A stretch of DNA of 64,000 nt from Yoonia sp. SS1-5 (GCF_038443705.2 NZ_CP151767.2:1178001-1242000); one strand, 5' to 3'. Counted from the first letter of the stretch, positions 46,335-54,854 are shown. Notes: generated by a model not told the origin, from the sequence alone. Program-made: numbers and translations.

Positions 46335-47351
46335 ATGAAATCGCCGCTTGCCCTTTTTGCTGTCGCCACGCTGACACCTGCTGTCCTTATCCTGACGGGG
46401 GCTGTACGTGGTGGGGCGTGGATTCTGCTGGCAATCCTGTTTCAAACGGCCCTGACCAGCATTCTTGACCGCTGGGTGCACTATGTCAGCCCCGCGCGCG
46501 CGACGCCGACCGGCGGTGGATTGTCGATCATGCTTGCATTGGTGCATTTTGCGGTCCTGCCGATCACGGTGATGGCATTGGCGGCGGACCATTTGCTGTC
46601 ACTTGAAAAGGTGGGGTTGTTCTTTGCCGCCGGGTTGTTTCTGGGCCAGGTCAGCCATGCAAACGCGCATGAGTTGATCCACAGACCCACAAAGCTGGCG
46701 CATCGGCTTGGCATGTGGGTCTATATCTCGATCCTGTTTGGCCATCACACATCGGCCCATGTGCTGGTGCATCACCAGCATGTCGCAACCAGCGATGACC
46801 CCAACACGTCGCGCCGTGGCGAAGGGTTTTACCGGTTCATGATCCGGGCCTGGATCGGCTCTTTCAAGCAGGGATTTGCGGCAGAGCAGGCGCGGCTGGC
46901 CCGGATCGGTGCGCCGTTCTGGCGCAATCCGTATCTGGTTTATGTTGGCGGCGCTGTGCTGTTTATCGCCATTGCCGCCCAATTTGCGGGCCGCGGTGGC
47001 GTGGTCGCCTATATCGGCCTTGCAGCCTATGCGCAGACCCAGCTGCTGATGTCGGACTATGTTCAGCACTATGCGCTGCACCGGGCCAGGCGCGATGATG
47101 GCAAGCCCGTCCCCGTCAACGCAACACATAGCTGGAACAGCCCGCATTGGTTTTCCTCGGCCCTGCTTTTGAATGGCACACGGCATTCCGATCACCACGC
47201 GCATCCAGCGCGCCCCTATCCTGCACTTGATCTGCCAGAGGATGCCCCCATGCTTCCCAAACCCCTGCCACTGATGGCCGCCATCGCCCTTGTTCCGCCG
47301 CTTTGGCGACGGGTCATGGACCCGCTGGCCGAAAGGTGGGCGCATGCGTAG
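46335..47351 (+). CDS. AlkB-like membrane di-iron hydroxylase (alkane 1-monooxygenase family)
   Basis: A 338-residue protein with about six membrane helices and the eight-plus His residues of the AlkB group of membrane di-iron enzymes: NAHELIHRP (112-116), HVLVHHQHVATSDDPNTSR, DYVQHYALHR and TRHSDHHAHPARPY. The last two match AlkB better than acyl-lipid desaturases. The substrate may be an alkane, terpenoid or fatty chain. The usual rubredoxin is not adjacent. Start is either ATG 46335 or GTG 46317. The last 8 nt overlap the next gene. Confidence 0.88.
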   Translation: MKSPLALFAVATLTPAVLILTGAVRGGAWILLAILFQTALTSILDRWVHYVSPARATPTGGGLSIMLALVHFAVLPITVMALAADHLLSLEKVGLFFAAGLFLGQVSHANAHELIHRPTKLAHRLGMWVYISILFGHHTSAHVLVHHQHVATSDDPNTSRRGEGFYRFMIRAWIGSFKQGFAAEQARLARIGAPFWRNPYLVYVGGAVLFIAIAAQFAGRGGVVAYIGLAAYAQTQLLMSDYVQHYALHRARRDDGKPVPVNATHSWNSPHWFSSALLLNGTRHSDHHAHPARPYPALDLPEDAPMLPKPLPLMAAIALVPPLWRRVMDPLAERWAHA

Positions 47352-47730
47352 CCTGATCATCTGCCTGTTTTTGACCACACCGGTCGCGGCACAGGATCGT
47401 ATGGATGCTGCGGCCTTTGACGCCCATGTGACCGGCCGCACCATCACCTTTCGCACAGCCCAGAACCCCAGTTTCGGGGTCGAGCGTTACCTGCCCGGTC
47501 GCCGGGTGATGTGGTCAACCTTTGACGGAACCTGCGCCTATGGCGTCTGGTTCGAAAGCAAGGGCGACATTTGTTTTCGTTACGAGGATGACCCCGAGCA
47601 TAAGTGCTGGGCCATCTATGACGAGCCGGGCGGCATTCGCGGTGTCTTTACCAATGTTCCAAACGGCACAGAGATTTTCGAGATCCCCGATCGTGAAGAT
47701 CCGCTGATCTGCAATGATCTCTCCTCCTGA
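47344..47730 (+). CDS. Small secreted protein, unknown family
   Basis: A 128-residue protein with a short signal peptide (MRSLIICLFLTTPVAAQ). The mature part contains FRTAQNPSFGVERYLPGRR, WSTFDGTCAYGVWFESKG and CFRYEDDPEHKCWAIYD; the three Cys and Trp/Tyr-rich strands suggest a small beta domain, reminiscent of DUF995-like proteins. The ATG lies inside the alkB-like gene (8-nt overlap) and its end overlaps the kinase gene by 17 nt, so the three are probably cotranscribed. Function unknown. Confidence 0.75.
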   Translation: MRSLIICLFLTTPVAAQDRMDAAAFDAHVTGRTITFRTAQNPSFGVERYLPGRRVMWSTFDGTCAYGVWFESKGDICFRYEDDPEHKCWAIYDEPGGIRGVFTNVPNGTEIFEIPDREDPLICNDLSS

Positions 47731-48559
47731 CCCCGCACCTGCGCTATTGGCGGATTTTGGGGTATCTGATCCTGTCTTTGTCGCAAAGTCGGGGATCGCC
47801 ACCGTGTGGAAGGTCCGTCACGGCGATGGTTTTGCAGCTCTCAAACGATACGACGATGGGGATATCAAGGATGAAGGCCCCGGGTTTGCGCTGGCGCAGG
47901 CGCTGGACGGCGTGGGCATGGCGCGCGTCTTTGCCTTCCGCGCTGGCGCAGCACTGCTGGAATGGCTGGACGGCCCCTCGCTGGGGGATATGGCCCGAGT
48001 TGGCCGCGATCTGGACGCCGCGCAGATCATTGCCGATGTAGCAGCACGCGTTCATGCAGGAACGCGCGATTTGGCGATCAGCTTTGGCACTGTCGCAGAC
48101 AGTTTTGTGCCGCTGCTGCAGCTAAAGCCCGCCGATGACCTTGACCCGGTGCTGCGGCATGATCTGGCGCGCTGCATCACCCTCGCCACGCATTTGCAAG
48201 AGACCCAAGGCCCGCAAATCCCCCTGCATGGCGACTTGCATCATGACAATATCATGCGGGGGCCGCGCGGTTATCTGGCCTTTGACGCCAAAGGGATTCT
48301 GGGCGAGCCTGCATTCGAATTCGCCAACACGTTTCCCAATCCCGTTGGCATCGGTGACGTCGCCTATGATCCTGCCCGCGCCTTGGCGCTTGCCGATATC
48401 TGGGGGCGCAGCACAGGTGCCGCGCCATTGCGCCTGCTGCAATGGGGCGCTGCCCGGTCCGCGCTGTCATATGCGTGGGGGTCCGATTTTGGTATTGTGT
48501 CAGAGCCGCGAATGATCCGGACATTGCTGATGGCCATCGACATCAAAAGCGCTGGATAA
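47714..48559 (+). CDS. Aminoglycoside/hydroxyurea phosphotransferase-like kinase
   Basis: A 281-residue protein of the APH/hydroxyurea-kinase fold. The N-lobe strand is WKVRHGDGFAALKRYDD, giving the ATP-binding Lys. The catalytic loop is PLHGDLHHDNIM, with the Asp base and the Asn/His pattern of this family. The metal-binding segment is FDAKGILGEPAFEFANTFPNP, which is typical of the APH(6)/hydroxyurea group. Chromosomal members of this kind often have unknown substrates, so resistance should not be assumed. ATG 47714 overlaps the previous gene by 17 nt. Confidence 0.85.
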   Translation: MISPPDPAPALLADFGVSDPVFVAKSGIATVWKVRHGDGFAALKRYDDGDIKDEGPGFALAQALDGVGMARVFAFRAGAALLEWLDGPSLGDMARVGRDLDAAQIIADVAARVHAGTRDLAISFGTVADSFVPLLQLKPADDLDPVLRHDLARCITLATHLQETQGPQIPLHGDLHHDNIMRGPRGYLAFDAKGILGEPAFEFANTFPNPVGIGDVAYDPARALALADIWGRSTGAAPLRLLQWGAARSALSYAWGSDFGIVSEPRMIRTLLMAIDIKSAG

Positions 48560-48569
48560 AGACCTGTTA

Positions 48570-50072
48570 CTAAATCAGCTTTCCCTGCGAATCATCACGC
48601 ACCACGACGCGCCCATCGGCAAATTCGACCTCCAGATGTGTTGCTGCATTGGCCGCCGCCTTGTCGGTGACAACGGCACCGTCGCCGCGAACAACAGCAT
48701 AGCCGCGCTTTAGCGTTTCGACATATCCAAGAGTTTCGCGCAGCCGATCAAGCGCATCCAGCCGCGCCCGGCGTTCCGCCTGCTGGCGACTGGCGCGATC
48801 TGACAAGCGCCGCGACAGCGTCTCTAGCCGCTCTGCCTGATGAGCCACGCGTTGGTCGAGCAGTGCAACCCGCAAACCGCGTAAAGCTGTCTCGAATGCC
48901 TGCCGCTTGTCGCGGGATTTGCGGGTCAGCGCAGGGGTCAGACGATTGGCCAACCCGTCCAGCCGACGGCGATCTTCGGCAACGCGACGCGACAGGATAG
49001 ACGGGCGCAACGATGCTTCGGACAATTTCAACCGCTTTTGCGCAGCCGCCCCACGCAGTGCGGCTGGCAGCCTGTCGGACAGATAGTCCAGCCGCTGGCG
49101 CGGTCCTTCGACCAGGCTATCAACCTGCGGCAATGCGCGCGCCAGATCGCGCAGACGCTGCTGGCGTTGTTGCAGCCCGTTGGTCAATGCCCGCGACAGG
49201 CGCGCGCCCTGCTGTTCCGACCAGGCCAACAACTCCAGCCGGACAGGAACAGCCAGTTCCGCAGCCGCCGTCGGCGTCGGCGCCCGCTGATCCGAGACAA
49301 AGTCAATCAGGGTCGTGTCCGTCTCGTGGCCTACAGCAGAAATCAGCGGGATATCGGACGCCGCCGCCGCGCGGGCAACAATCTCTTCGTTAAACCCCCA
49401 CAAATCCTCCAAGGATCCGCCGCCGCGAGCCACGATCAGAAGGTCAGGCCGCGGCAAGGCCCCGCCAGGGGTCAGATCATTGAAACCCTTGATGGCGGCG
49501 GCCACTTCGGGCGCACATTTCTGCCCCTGTACAGCGACCGGCCAGACCAGCACCTTGCGCGGGAACCGGTCCCGCAACCGGTGCAGAATGTCCCGGATTA
49601 CCGCGCCAGATGGCGATGTGACGACCCCGATAATCTCGGGCAGGAACGGCAGGGGCTTCTTGCGTTCGGGCGCAAATAATCCTTCGGCCTGCAATTGCGC
49701 CTTGCGCTTTTCAAGCATGGCCATCAATGCGCCAGCCCCGGCTGGCGCCACATCCTCGATCACCATCTGGTATTTGGATTGGCCAGGAAAGGTGGTCAAT
49801 TTGCCGGTGGCAACAACTTCCATCCCTTCCTCGGGGCGGTGGGCCAGGGCCTGCGCCCTGCCCTTCCAGATCACGCCGGCCAGCACGGCCCGGTCATCTT
49901 TCAAATCCAGATAGATATGTCCGGAGGCCGGGCGCGACACACGCCCGATTTCGCCCCGCACGCGAACATGTGAAAACCCGCCCTCAATCGCCTTTTTGAC
50001 GGCCCCCGAGATTTCAGCAACGGAAAACTCCGGGGTGTTGTCCGCCGGTCCGTCGTCAAAAAGATCGTTCAA
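48570..50072 (-). CDS. xseA: Exodeoxyribonuclease VII large subunit
   Basis: Catalytic subunit of the single-strand exonuclease ExoVII. 500 residues. The N-terminal OB fold (VRVRGEIGRVSRPASGHIYL, LKDDRAVLAGVIWKGRA) is followed by the nuclease domain (GVVTSPSGAVIRDILHRL, RGGGSLEDLWGFNEE, SAVGHETDTTLIDFVSD) and a long C-terminal coiled coil (about 280-440). The initiator appears to be TTG 50072, preceded by GGGGGG; the family usually begins with an S/NDLFDD-type sequence right here and no ATG is nearby. xseB is not adjacent. Confidence 0.97.
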   Translation of the reverse strand: MNDLFDDGPADNTPEFSVAEISGAVKKAIEGGFSHVRVRGEIGRVSRPASGHIYLDLKDDRAVLAGVIWKGRAQALAHRPEEGMEVVATGKLTTFPGQSKYQMVIEDVAPAGAGALMAMLEKRKAQLQAEGLFAPERKKPLPFLPEIIGVVTSPSGAVIRDILHRLRDRFPRKVLVWPVAVQGQKCAPEVAAAIKGFNDLTPGGALPRPDLLIVARGGGSLEDLWGFNEEIVARAAAASDIPLISAVGHETDTTLIDFVSDQRAPTPTAAAELAVPVRLELLAWSEQQGARLSRALTNGLQQRQQRLRDLARALPQVDSLVEGPRQRLDYLSDRLPAALRGAAAQKRLKLSEASLRPSILSRRVAEDRRRLDGLANRLTPALTRKSRDKRQAFETALRGLRVALLDQRVAHQAERLETLSRRLSDRASRQQAERRARLDALDRLRETLGYVETLKRGYAVVRGDGAVVTDKAAANAATHLEVEFADGRVVVRDDSQGKLI

Positions 50073-50076
50073 TCAG

Positions 50077-50664
50077 TCACCCCCCGGCATTGAGGTTCTG
50101 CAAGGGAAGCGATGAGAACTTCCATTTCAGAAACATACTGCCGGTGATAACAAAAGCGCCGAAAGCCGCAAACAAAAATGACCCGATCAGAACCGCAAGG
50201 GCAAATGCAGTCACGCCAACCGACCACATCAGAAAACTGGACAGATTGACAGCGCCCACATCTGGATCTGGCCAATACTGGACCTGGGCCCGACCAAAGG
50301 CCAAGGCGTAATATTCCAGCGTCCGCTCGTAGGCGGGATCTTCTTCGACGGGGGGTTGATCAGGAAGCCGGTACAATGTCCGGCCAATGATACGCGGGCA
50401 GAAATCCTCGAAATAGGCCTTCTCGTCTTCCATATGCAGGCGCCAGACGACGCTGACGATGGGTGACGGGGCCAGCGTTTCGCCGGTGCTGCCCAGCAAA
50501 TACATAAAACGGCGGTATTCCTCGACCAATGTGTAGCACACATCAACCGAGTGGCCGGTTTCCTCGCCCAGCCGGTCAACCAGTGAGCGTGAAAGAGGGC
50601 GTTCGTGGAAACTGTACCCCTCCAGCCGGTGCCAGAGTGCACGATCACCAATATCGTATCGCAT
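50077..50664 (-). CDS. GRDP/DUF1399-like protein with C-terminal membrane helices
   Basis: A 195-residue protein. The central PSPIVSVVWRLHMEDEKAYF and FCPRIIGRTLYRLPDQPP resemble the repeat of glycine-rich-domain proteins (PS..VD.vWH.H....Y...C...G...hh.P), usually seen in plants and some bacteria. The C-terminal SFLMWSVGVTAFALAVLIGS and the following FAAFGAFVITGSMF are membrane helices. ATG 50664 has AGGT upstream; a TTG seven codons earlier is unlikely. The gene ends 4 nt before the TTG start of xseA, suggesting cotranscription. Function unknown. Confidence 0.6.
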   Translation of the reverse strand: MRYDIGDRALWHRLEGYSFHERPLSRSLVDRLGEETGHSVDVCYTLVEEYRRFMYLLGSTGETLAPSPIVSVVWRLHMEDEKAYFEDFCPRIIGRTLYRLPDQPPVEEDPAYERTLEYYALAFGRAQVQYWPDPDVGAVNLSSFLMWSVGVTAFALAVLIGSFLFAAFGAFVITGSMFLKWKFSSLPLQNLNAGG

Positions 50665-50916
50665 TTGTCTTACCTGCCGCGCCAAAAGCGCCCCCAGTGC
50701 TAGCGTTAATCCCTATCGCCGCCGCGACCAAGCCGGGTGATCAAAAACAACGCTTGCGTGTTCAAGTCGTCACACAAGCCTGCAGACAATCCATCAGCTG
50801 ACCATGTCCCCCAACAGTCAGCATCCGTGATGGTTGTCCCTTTGATCCGCATCGTCTATCCGCGTGGCGTAATGCACAGTTTACTGCAGATCTTGGCAAT
50901 TTGAGGGCAAGCGGCG

Positions 50917-52179
50917 ATGAATATTCTGATCCTGGGCGGCGGCGGGCGTGAACATGCGTTGGCTTGGGCGATCAAGCAGAACCCGAAATGCGACCGGCTG
51001 ATCGTGGCGCCGGGCAATGCCGGTATCGCCGCAATCGCGGATTGCGCAGATCTCGATATTCTTGACGGCGATGCGGTCGCAACCTTCGCCGAGGAAAACG
51101 CCATTGATTTCGTCGTTGTAGGCCCCGAGGCCCCGCTGGCCGCAGGTGTCGCCGACAGGCTACGTGACGCGGGCCTGCTTGTCTTTGGCCCATCCGGTGC
51201 CGCAGCGCAGCTAGAGGCGTCAAAGTCCTTTACCAAGTCGATTTGCGATGCGGCAGGCGCCCCCACGGCAGCCTACGCACATTTTACCGACGCGGATGCC
51301 GCCCGGGCCTATATCACGGCACAGGGCGCGCCTATTGTCGTGAAGGCTGACGGGCTTGCCGCAGGCAAGGGCGTGATTGTCGCCATGACCGAAGCCGAGG
51401 CATTGGCTGCCATCGACGACATGTTTGACGGCAGCTTTGGCAGCGCTGGCGCCGAAGTGGTCATTGAAGAATTCATGGATGGCGAAGAAGCCTCGTTCTT
51501 TGTGCTATGTGACGGCGATACCATTCTGCCACTGGGGACGGCCCAGGATCACAAACGGGCCTATGACGGCGATACCGGGCCAAATACTGGCGGGATGGGG
51601 GCCTATACCCCTGCGCCGGTGATGAGTGATGAGATCACGCAAAAGGCGCTCGATGAGATTGTCCGCCCCACCATGGCCGAAATGGCCAAACGCGGGACGC
51701 CGTTTCAAGGTGTTCTGTTCTGCGGACTGATGATCCAGAACGGGCAGCCGCGACTGGTTGAATATAACGTCCGCTTTGGCGATCCCGAATGCCAATGCCT
51801 GATGATGCGGCTTGGCGGGCAGGTTCTGGACCTGTTGCAGGCCTGCGCAGAAAAGCGGCTGGCCGACATCCAGGCCAATTGGGCCGATGATCATGCCATC
51901 ACCATTGTCATGGCCGCCAAGGGGTATCCGGGCGCTTATGCCAAAGGGACGGTGATTGGCGGGCTTGATAGCCAACCGCAGGACAGTTTTCACATGGTGT
52001 TTCATGCAGGCACCGCCGCAAAGGACGGCCAAATCACCGCAAATGGTGGTCGGGTTCTTGGCGTCACAGCCCGGGGTGCGACCCTCGCCGAGGCCCATGA
52101 AAAGGCCTATGCAATGGCGCAGGGGATCGACTGGGATGGCGGTTTCTATCGGTCTGACATCGCTTGGCGGGCGCTCTGA
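50917..52179 (+). CDS. purD: Phosphoribosylamine-glycine ligase
   Basis: ATP-grasp enzyme of de novo purine synthesis (GAR synthetase). 420 residues. The N-terminal [19 protein letters not shown], the [19 protein letters not shown] segment, the ATP-grasp loops [16 protein letters not shown] and [17 protein letters not shown], the family signature [13 protein letters not shown] and [11 protein letters not shown] near the end are all present. GAGGG lies upstream of ATG 50917. It has about 250 non-coding bases upstream, in which I see no riboswitch. A 7-bp hairpin follows the gene. Confidence 0.98.
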   Translation: MNILILGGGGREHALAWAIKQNPKCDRLIVAPGNAGIAAIADCADLDILDGDAVATFAEENAIDFVVVGPEAPLAAGVADRLRDAGLLVFGPSGAAAQLEASKSFTKSICDAAGAPTAAYAHFTDADAARAYITAQGAPIVVKADGLAAGKGVIVAMTEAEALAAIDDMFDGSFGSAGAEVVIEEFMDGEEASFFVLCDGDTILPLGTAQDHKRAYDGDTGPNTGGMGAYTPAPVMSDEITQKALDEIVRPTMAEMAKRGTPFQGVLFCGLMIQNGQPRLVEYNVRFGDPECQCLMMRLGGQVLDLLQACAEKRLADIQANWADDHAITIVMAAKGYPGAYAKGTVIGGLDSQPQDSFHMVFHAGTAAKDGQITANGGRVLGVTARGATLAEAHEKAYAMAQGIDWDGGFYRSDIAWRAL

Positions 52180-52214
52180 AACCCCGTCACCCCTGCTGCC
52201 CGCGATAGCCCGAT

Positions 52215-52232
52215 ATCCATCTTTGGATGGAT
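52215..52232. terminator. Short palindrome between purD and the convergent LuxR-type gene
   Basis: ATCCATC (52215-52221), TTTG, GATGGAT (52226-52232), followed by TGTCTC. It resembles the 62151-62171 palindrome in sequence (GGATGGAT arms) and could terminate either gene weakly. Confidence 0.4.
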
Positions 52233-52265
52233 TGTCTCGGACGCCCGGGTCGGCATAGCCTTGGC

Positions 52266-52658
52266 TTAAGCGCGGGCTGCCGCGATCACGGCCGTCCGGG
52301 ATGGCAGTTCCAATCGTTGCAGTATCGCGTGAACATGATCCTTCACGGTGCCAAGTGAAATGCCCAGAATATCCGCAATCTGTCGATTTGACCTGCCCTC
52401 GACAATCAGTTCAGCAACCTGCCGCTGGCGTTTGGTCAGGTTGGCGAATAGCTGCGCCCCCGACTGTGGTGCGGCCAGTGTCACCAAAGGCACACCGATC
52501 GCTGCACTTGCCTCCAGATCAATGCGAAGTCGCATGCCGGGCCGCGCGATCTCGGCCAAGGCGGCGATCGTCTTGGGCGGGATCGTCCCGTCAGGAACCG
52601 CGCGAAGGTCGCGCAGCGATACCGACAGCGCCTTTAGCGTTTTTTGATCAACTCCCAT
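52266..52658 (-). CDS. LuxR-type helix-turn-helix protein without receiver domain
   Basis: A 130-residue protein. The C-terminal half is a LuxR/GerE helix-turn-helix (LTKRQRQVAELIVEGRSNRQ, IADILGISLGTVKDHVHAIL). The N-terminal ~65 residues (LRDLRAVPDGTIPPKTIAAL and beyond) are not a response-regulator receiver nor an autoinducer-binding domain. ATG 52658 has GGAGG on its strand 9 nt upstream. The start is only 14 nt from that of the divergent NTF2-like gene. It may autoregulate itself and its neighbours, which is inference. Confidence 0.85.
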   Translation of the reverse strand: MGVDQKTLKALSVSLRDLRAVPDGTIPPKTIAALAEIARPGMRLRIDLEASAAIGVPLVTLAAPQSGAQLFANLTKRQRQVAELIVEGRSNRQIADILGISLGTVKDHVHAILQRLELPSRTAVIAAARA

Positions 52659-52672
52659 TCAAGGACACCTCC

Positions 52673-53044
52673 ATGCATTCCATGCCGCTTGAAATCACCA
52701 ACTTCTTTCTTGCCATGCAGGCCGGGCCGTCCGGCCTGCGCATGTTGCAAGACATGTTTGCACCAGACGCCGAATATAGCGAGCCGTTTTCCGGCCAATC
52801 GGCCCCGCATAAAGGCCCCGCCGCGATCATTGCCGCTTTTGAGGCCAGCCGCACGGCCGATTTTGATGATTCCGTCATTCATTTGGGCGCAGTGAATGTC
52901 CAAGGCGAGGTCATCACCGTCGACTGGACATGCTATTCCAGGGCCATTCCGGGCGGCCAAGGTAGCGGCAGCAATGTCTTTGTGATCCGCGACGGCAAGA
53001 TCGCCTCTTTGACCACCACGTTAAAGATGGATGGCCAGCCATGA
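52673..53044 (+). CDS. NTF2-like/SnoaL-type protein
   Basis: A 123-residue single-domain protein with the NTF2-like pattern: an N-terminal helix with FLAMQAGPSGLRMLQDMFAP, then DAEYSEPFSGQSAPHKGPAA (cone entrance), a central helix and the closing sheet VITVDWTCYSRAIPGG...NVFVIRDGKIASLTTTLKM. Such domains are enzymes or binding modules; no catalytic residues can be assigned. ATG 52673 follows AAGGA. Its stop overlaps the DUF1801 start (ATGA), so the two are coexpressed. Confidence 0.85.
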   Translation: MHSMPLEITNFFLAMQAGPSGLRMLQDMFAPDAEYSEPFSGQSAPHKGPAAIIAAFEASRTADFDDSVIHLGAVNVQGEVITVDWTCYSRAIPGGQGSGSNVFVIRDGKIASLTTTLKMDGQP

Positions 53045-53400
53045 AAAACCCCGACGTTGATGCATGGCTGGACGCCTACGACAATCCAATGAAACCCGTG
53101 GTAGAGGCACTGCGTGAGGTGATCCTGGATGCTGACCCGCGTGTCAGCGAAACGATCAAATGGCAGGCACCGACATTCGTCTACAAGGGCAACATCGCCA
53201 GCTTTTTTCCACGATCAAGGAAACATGCGTCGCTGATGTTCCACAAAGGGGCGGACATCCCCGGTGATTTCCAAAACCTGATGGGCGATGGGAAAGACGC
53301 GCGCAGCTTCAAGGCTGCCACATTAGAAGAGGTGGATCAGAAATCAGCTGAACTGCGCGCCATCATCAAAGCATGGTGTGCGCTGCAGGACGCAGACTGA
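53041..53400 (+). CDS. DUF1801 domain protein
   Basis: A 119-residue protein with the DUF1801 (YdhG-like) pattern: PMKPVVEALREVILDADPRVSETIKWQAPTF is split here around the conserved KW.APTF core, with Y/FVYKG...FFPRSRKHASLMFHKG following. The fold is a small alpha/beta domain of unknown function, found in bacteria with stress or regulatory contexts. It is coupled to the NTF2-like gene by a 4-nt overlap. The stop lies about 18 nt before the shared terminator at 53418-53438. Confidence 0.88.
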   Translation: MKNPDVDAWLDAYDNPMKPVVEALREVILDADPRVSETIKWQAPTFVYKGNIASFFPRSRKHASLMFHKGADIPGDFQNLMGDGKDARSFKAATLEEVDQKSAELRAIIKAWCALQDAD

Positions 53401-53410
53401 CCTGAGAAAC

Positions 53411-53438
53411 AAAAAAACCGCGCATATTACATGCGCGG
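53411..53438 (-). terminator. Rho-independent terminator after carD (bidirectional hairpin)
   Basis: Perfect arms CCGCGCAT (53418-53425) and ATGCGCGG (53431-53438) with a 5-nt loop. On the minus strand seven T follow (53417-53411), a strong terminator for carD. On the plus strand GCTTT follows, which may also end the DUF1801 transcript. Confidence 0.9.
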
Positions 53439-53464
53439 CTTTAACTTTGATCGGATGATACGGC

Positions 53465-53971
53465 CTAGGCCGCGCGACTAACCAGAACGGAATCGATTTC
53501 CGCGGCCGCCGCATTCTCATCATTGCCGGCAACAGCGGCAATTTCGCGGGTCAGACGCTCAAGCGCTGCTTCATAAAGCTGACGTTCCGAATAGCTCTGC
53601 TCGCGCTGGTCGTCCTGACGATGCAGGTCGCGCACAACCTCTGCGATGGCGATCAGATCGCCGGAATTGATCTTTTGCTCGTATTCCTGCGCACGACGGG
53701 ACCACATGGCCTTTTTCACCTTGGCCTTGCCGCGCAGTGTTTTCATCGCATGCGATACGACATCCGGTGTGGCAAGTGCCCGCATGCCCACTTCGGTCGC
53801 CTTGTGGGTGGGCACCCGCAGGGTCATCTTGTCTTTCTCAAAGGAGATGACGAAGAGTTCCAGTTCGAAACCGGCCACTTCCTGCGTCTCGACAGAGACG
53901 ATCTTGCCCACGCCATGTGCCGGATACACGACAAACTGCTCTGGGCTAAACTCGCTTTTCTTACTGCTCAT
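53465..53971 (-). CDS. carD: CarD family transcriptional regulator
   Basis: A 168-residue RNA polymerase-binding protein. The N-terminal Tudor-like RNAP-interacting domain reads FVVYPAHGVGKIVSVETQEV, ELFVISFEKDKMTLRVPTHK. The C-terminal helical DNA-binding part includes KVKKAMWSRRAQEYEQKINS, with the conserved Trp that contacts the promoter upstream fork, and DLIAIAEVVRDLHRQ. CarD proteins stabilise open complexes, notably at rRNA-type promoters. ATG 53971 follows AAAGGA. A terminator-like hairpin sits 36-68 nt upstream of the start. Confidence 0.96.
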   Translation of the reverse strand: MSSKKSEFSPEQFVVYPAHGVGKIVSVETQEVAGFELELFVISFEKDKMTLRVPTHKATEVGMRALATPDVVSHAMKTLRGKAKVKKAMWSRRAQEYEQKINSGDLIAIAEVVRDLHRQDDQREQSYSERQLYEAALERLTREIAAVAGNDENAAAAEIDSVLVSRAA

Positions 53972-54006
53972 GATCGTCCTTTCTTCGGATCATCGTCACA
54001 GACGAC

Positions 54007-54039
54007 AAAAAACCGGCGGCAACGTCACGTTACCGTCGG
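54007..54039 (-). terminator. Intrinsic terminator in the carD leader / fdxA-carD gap
   Basis: On the minus strand an 11-bp GC-rich stem (54039-54029 with 54023-54013, one mismatch, one G-U) with a 5-nt loop is followed by six T (54012-54007). It ends 35 nt before the carD ATG. It may stop fdxA transcripts or attenuate carD. Confidence 0.75.
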
Positions 54040-54086
54040 GTACATCTATCGTCTGGTTGGATCAAATTGTTCGCAACATTGGTAAC

Positions 54087-54092
54087 AGTATA
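54087..54092 (-). promoter_or_regulatory. Candidate extended -10 element upstream of carD
   Basis: TATACT on the minus strand, preceded by TGA, fits an extended -10 (TGnTATACT). The -35 region is poor. A transcript from it would pass through the hairpin at 54007-54039 before carD. Assigned only from the match. Confidence 0.35.
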
Positions 54093-54177
54093 TCACAAAA
54101 ACCGCATGCGCGAAAGTGCCGCTGGTCCAGGCGCTTTACCACTGAAAACAACGGGTTCCGGCGCCGTAGCAGCCGAA

Positions 54178-54513
54178 TCAGCCGCCCTCGCCCGCCGCTT
54201 CGGAAAACAGTTCCATCTTGCCCTCTTTGCCGTCCATCTCATCGGCGGTGGGCAGCGGATCTTTCTTGGTGATGATGACCGGCCACATCTCGGAATACTT
54301 GCGATTGAACTCGACCCATTTTTCCATATCCGGCTCTGTGTCCGGGCGGATCGCATCTGCGGGGCATTCTGGTTCGCAGACACCGCAATCAATACATTCG
54401 TCAGGGTGGATCACCAACATGTTTTCCCCTTCGTAGAAACAGTCTACGGGGCAGACTTCGACGCAGTCCGTATATTTGCAGGCGATACAAGAGTCGTTGA
54501 CGATATAGGTCAT
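54178..54513 (-). CDS. fdxA: 7Fe ferredoxin
   Basis: A 111-residue ferredoxin carrying one [3Fe-4S] and one [4Fe-4S] cluster. Cys residues appear in [20 protein letters not shown] (Cys9, 12, 17), VCPVDC (21, 25) and the [11 protein letters not shown] block (40, 43, 46, 50). The C-terminal extension [20 protein letters not shown] is typical of the Azotobacter FdI-like family in alphaproteobacteria. It lies upstream of carD on the same strand with a 206-nt gap. Probably a soluble low-potential electron carrier; the redox partner is unknown. Confidence 0.97.
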   Translation of the reverse strand: MTYIVNDSCIACKYTDCVEVCPVDCFYEGENMLVIHPDECIDCGVCEPECPADAIRPDTEPDMEKWVEFNRKYSEMWPVIITKKDPLPTADEMDGKEGKMELFSEAAGEGG

Positions 54514-54854
54514 AGAGGCATCCGATTAGCTAACCGGGCCTAGCTAGGACAGACGGCGGCCACGTTCAAGGTCCATTGGAGGATTGATGCCGCTCTGCGG
54601 CATCACGTTCACTCGACTGCTGGGCACCCAAGCATCGCGCCACCGCCCCGTGACCATGTGAGCCGATCCAACCGATGACATTCCGCCTAAGTTTTCGGCG
54701 CCGCAAGCTGGCACGCAAAATCTCTAGGTCAATAAAATTTTATGAAATTTTTTCCAGAATCTTCAAAATGCCCACAGTTTTGGCATGATTCGCCACATAT
54801 TTGCCCAAAATTTAAGCGAGGAGAGGATCGAACCATTAATGTAGAGAGTTTCAG
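54514..54854. other. Intergenic region between fdxA and amtB
   Basis: About 340 bases between divergent genes. The right part (about 54720-54830) is strongly AT-rich (AAAATTTTATGAAATTTTTT) and presumably carries the amtB promoter. TTGGCATGATTCGCC at about 54778 resembles a sigma-54 core, but the GG-GC spacing is 8 rather than 10. A 24-codon frame at 54587-54661 follows GGAGG but has no other support. An ATG-TAG start-stop pair occurs at 54839-54844, just before the amtB start. Confidence 0.5.

Noticed and set aside
54587..54661. 24-codon frame with GGAGG upstream in the fdxA-amtB gap
   Set aside because: Composition and content (MPLCGITFTRLLGTQ...) show no membrane or leader-peptide character, and no hairpin suggesting attenuation follows.
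54776..54800. Sigma-54-like TTGGCATGATTCGCC upstream of amtB
   Set aside because: GG to GC spacing is 8 instead of 10 and the second half does not match TTGC.
54839..54844. ATG-TAG start-stop pair after GAGGAGAGG, just before amtB
   Set aside because: Could be a start-stop minigene, but the spacing to the purine run is long and one occurrence proves nothing.
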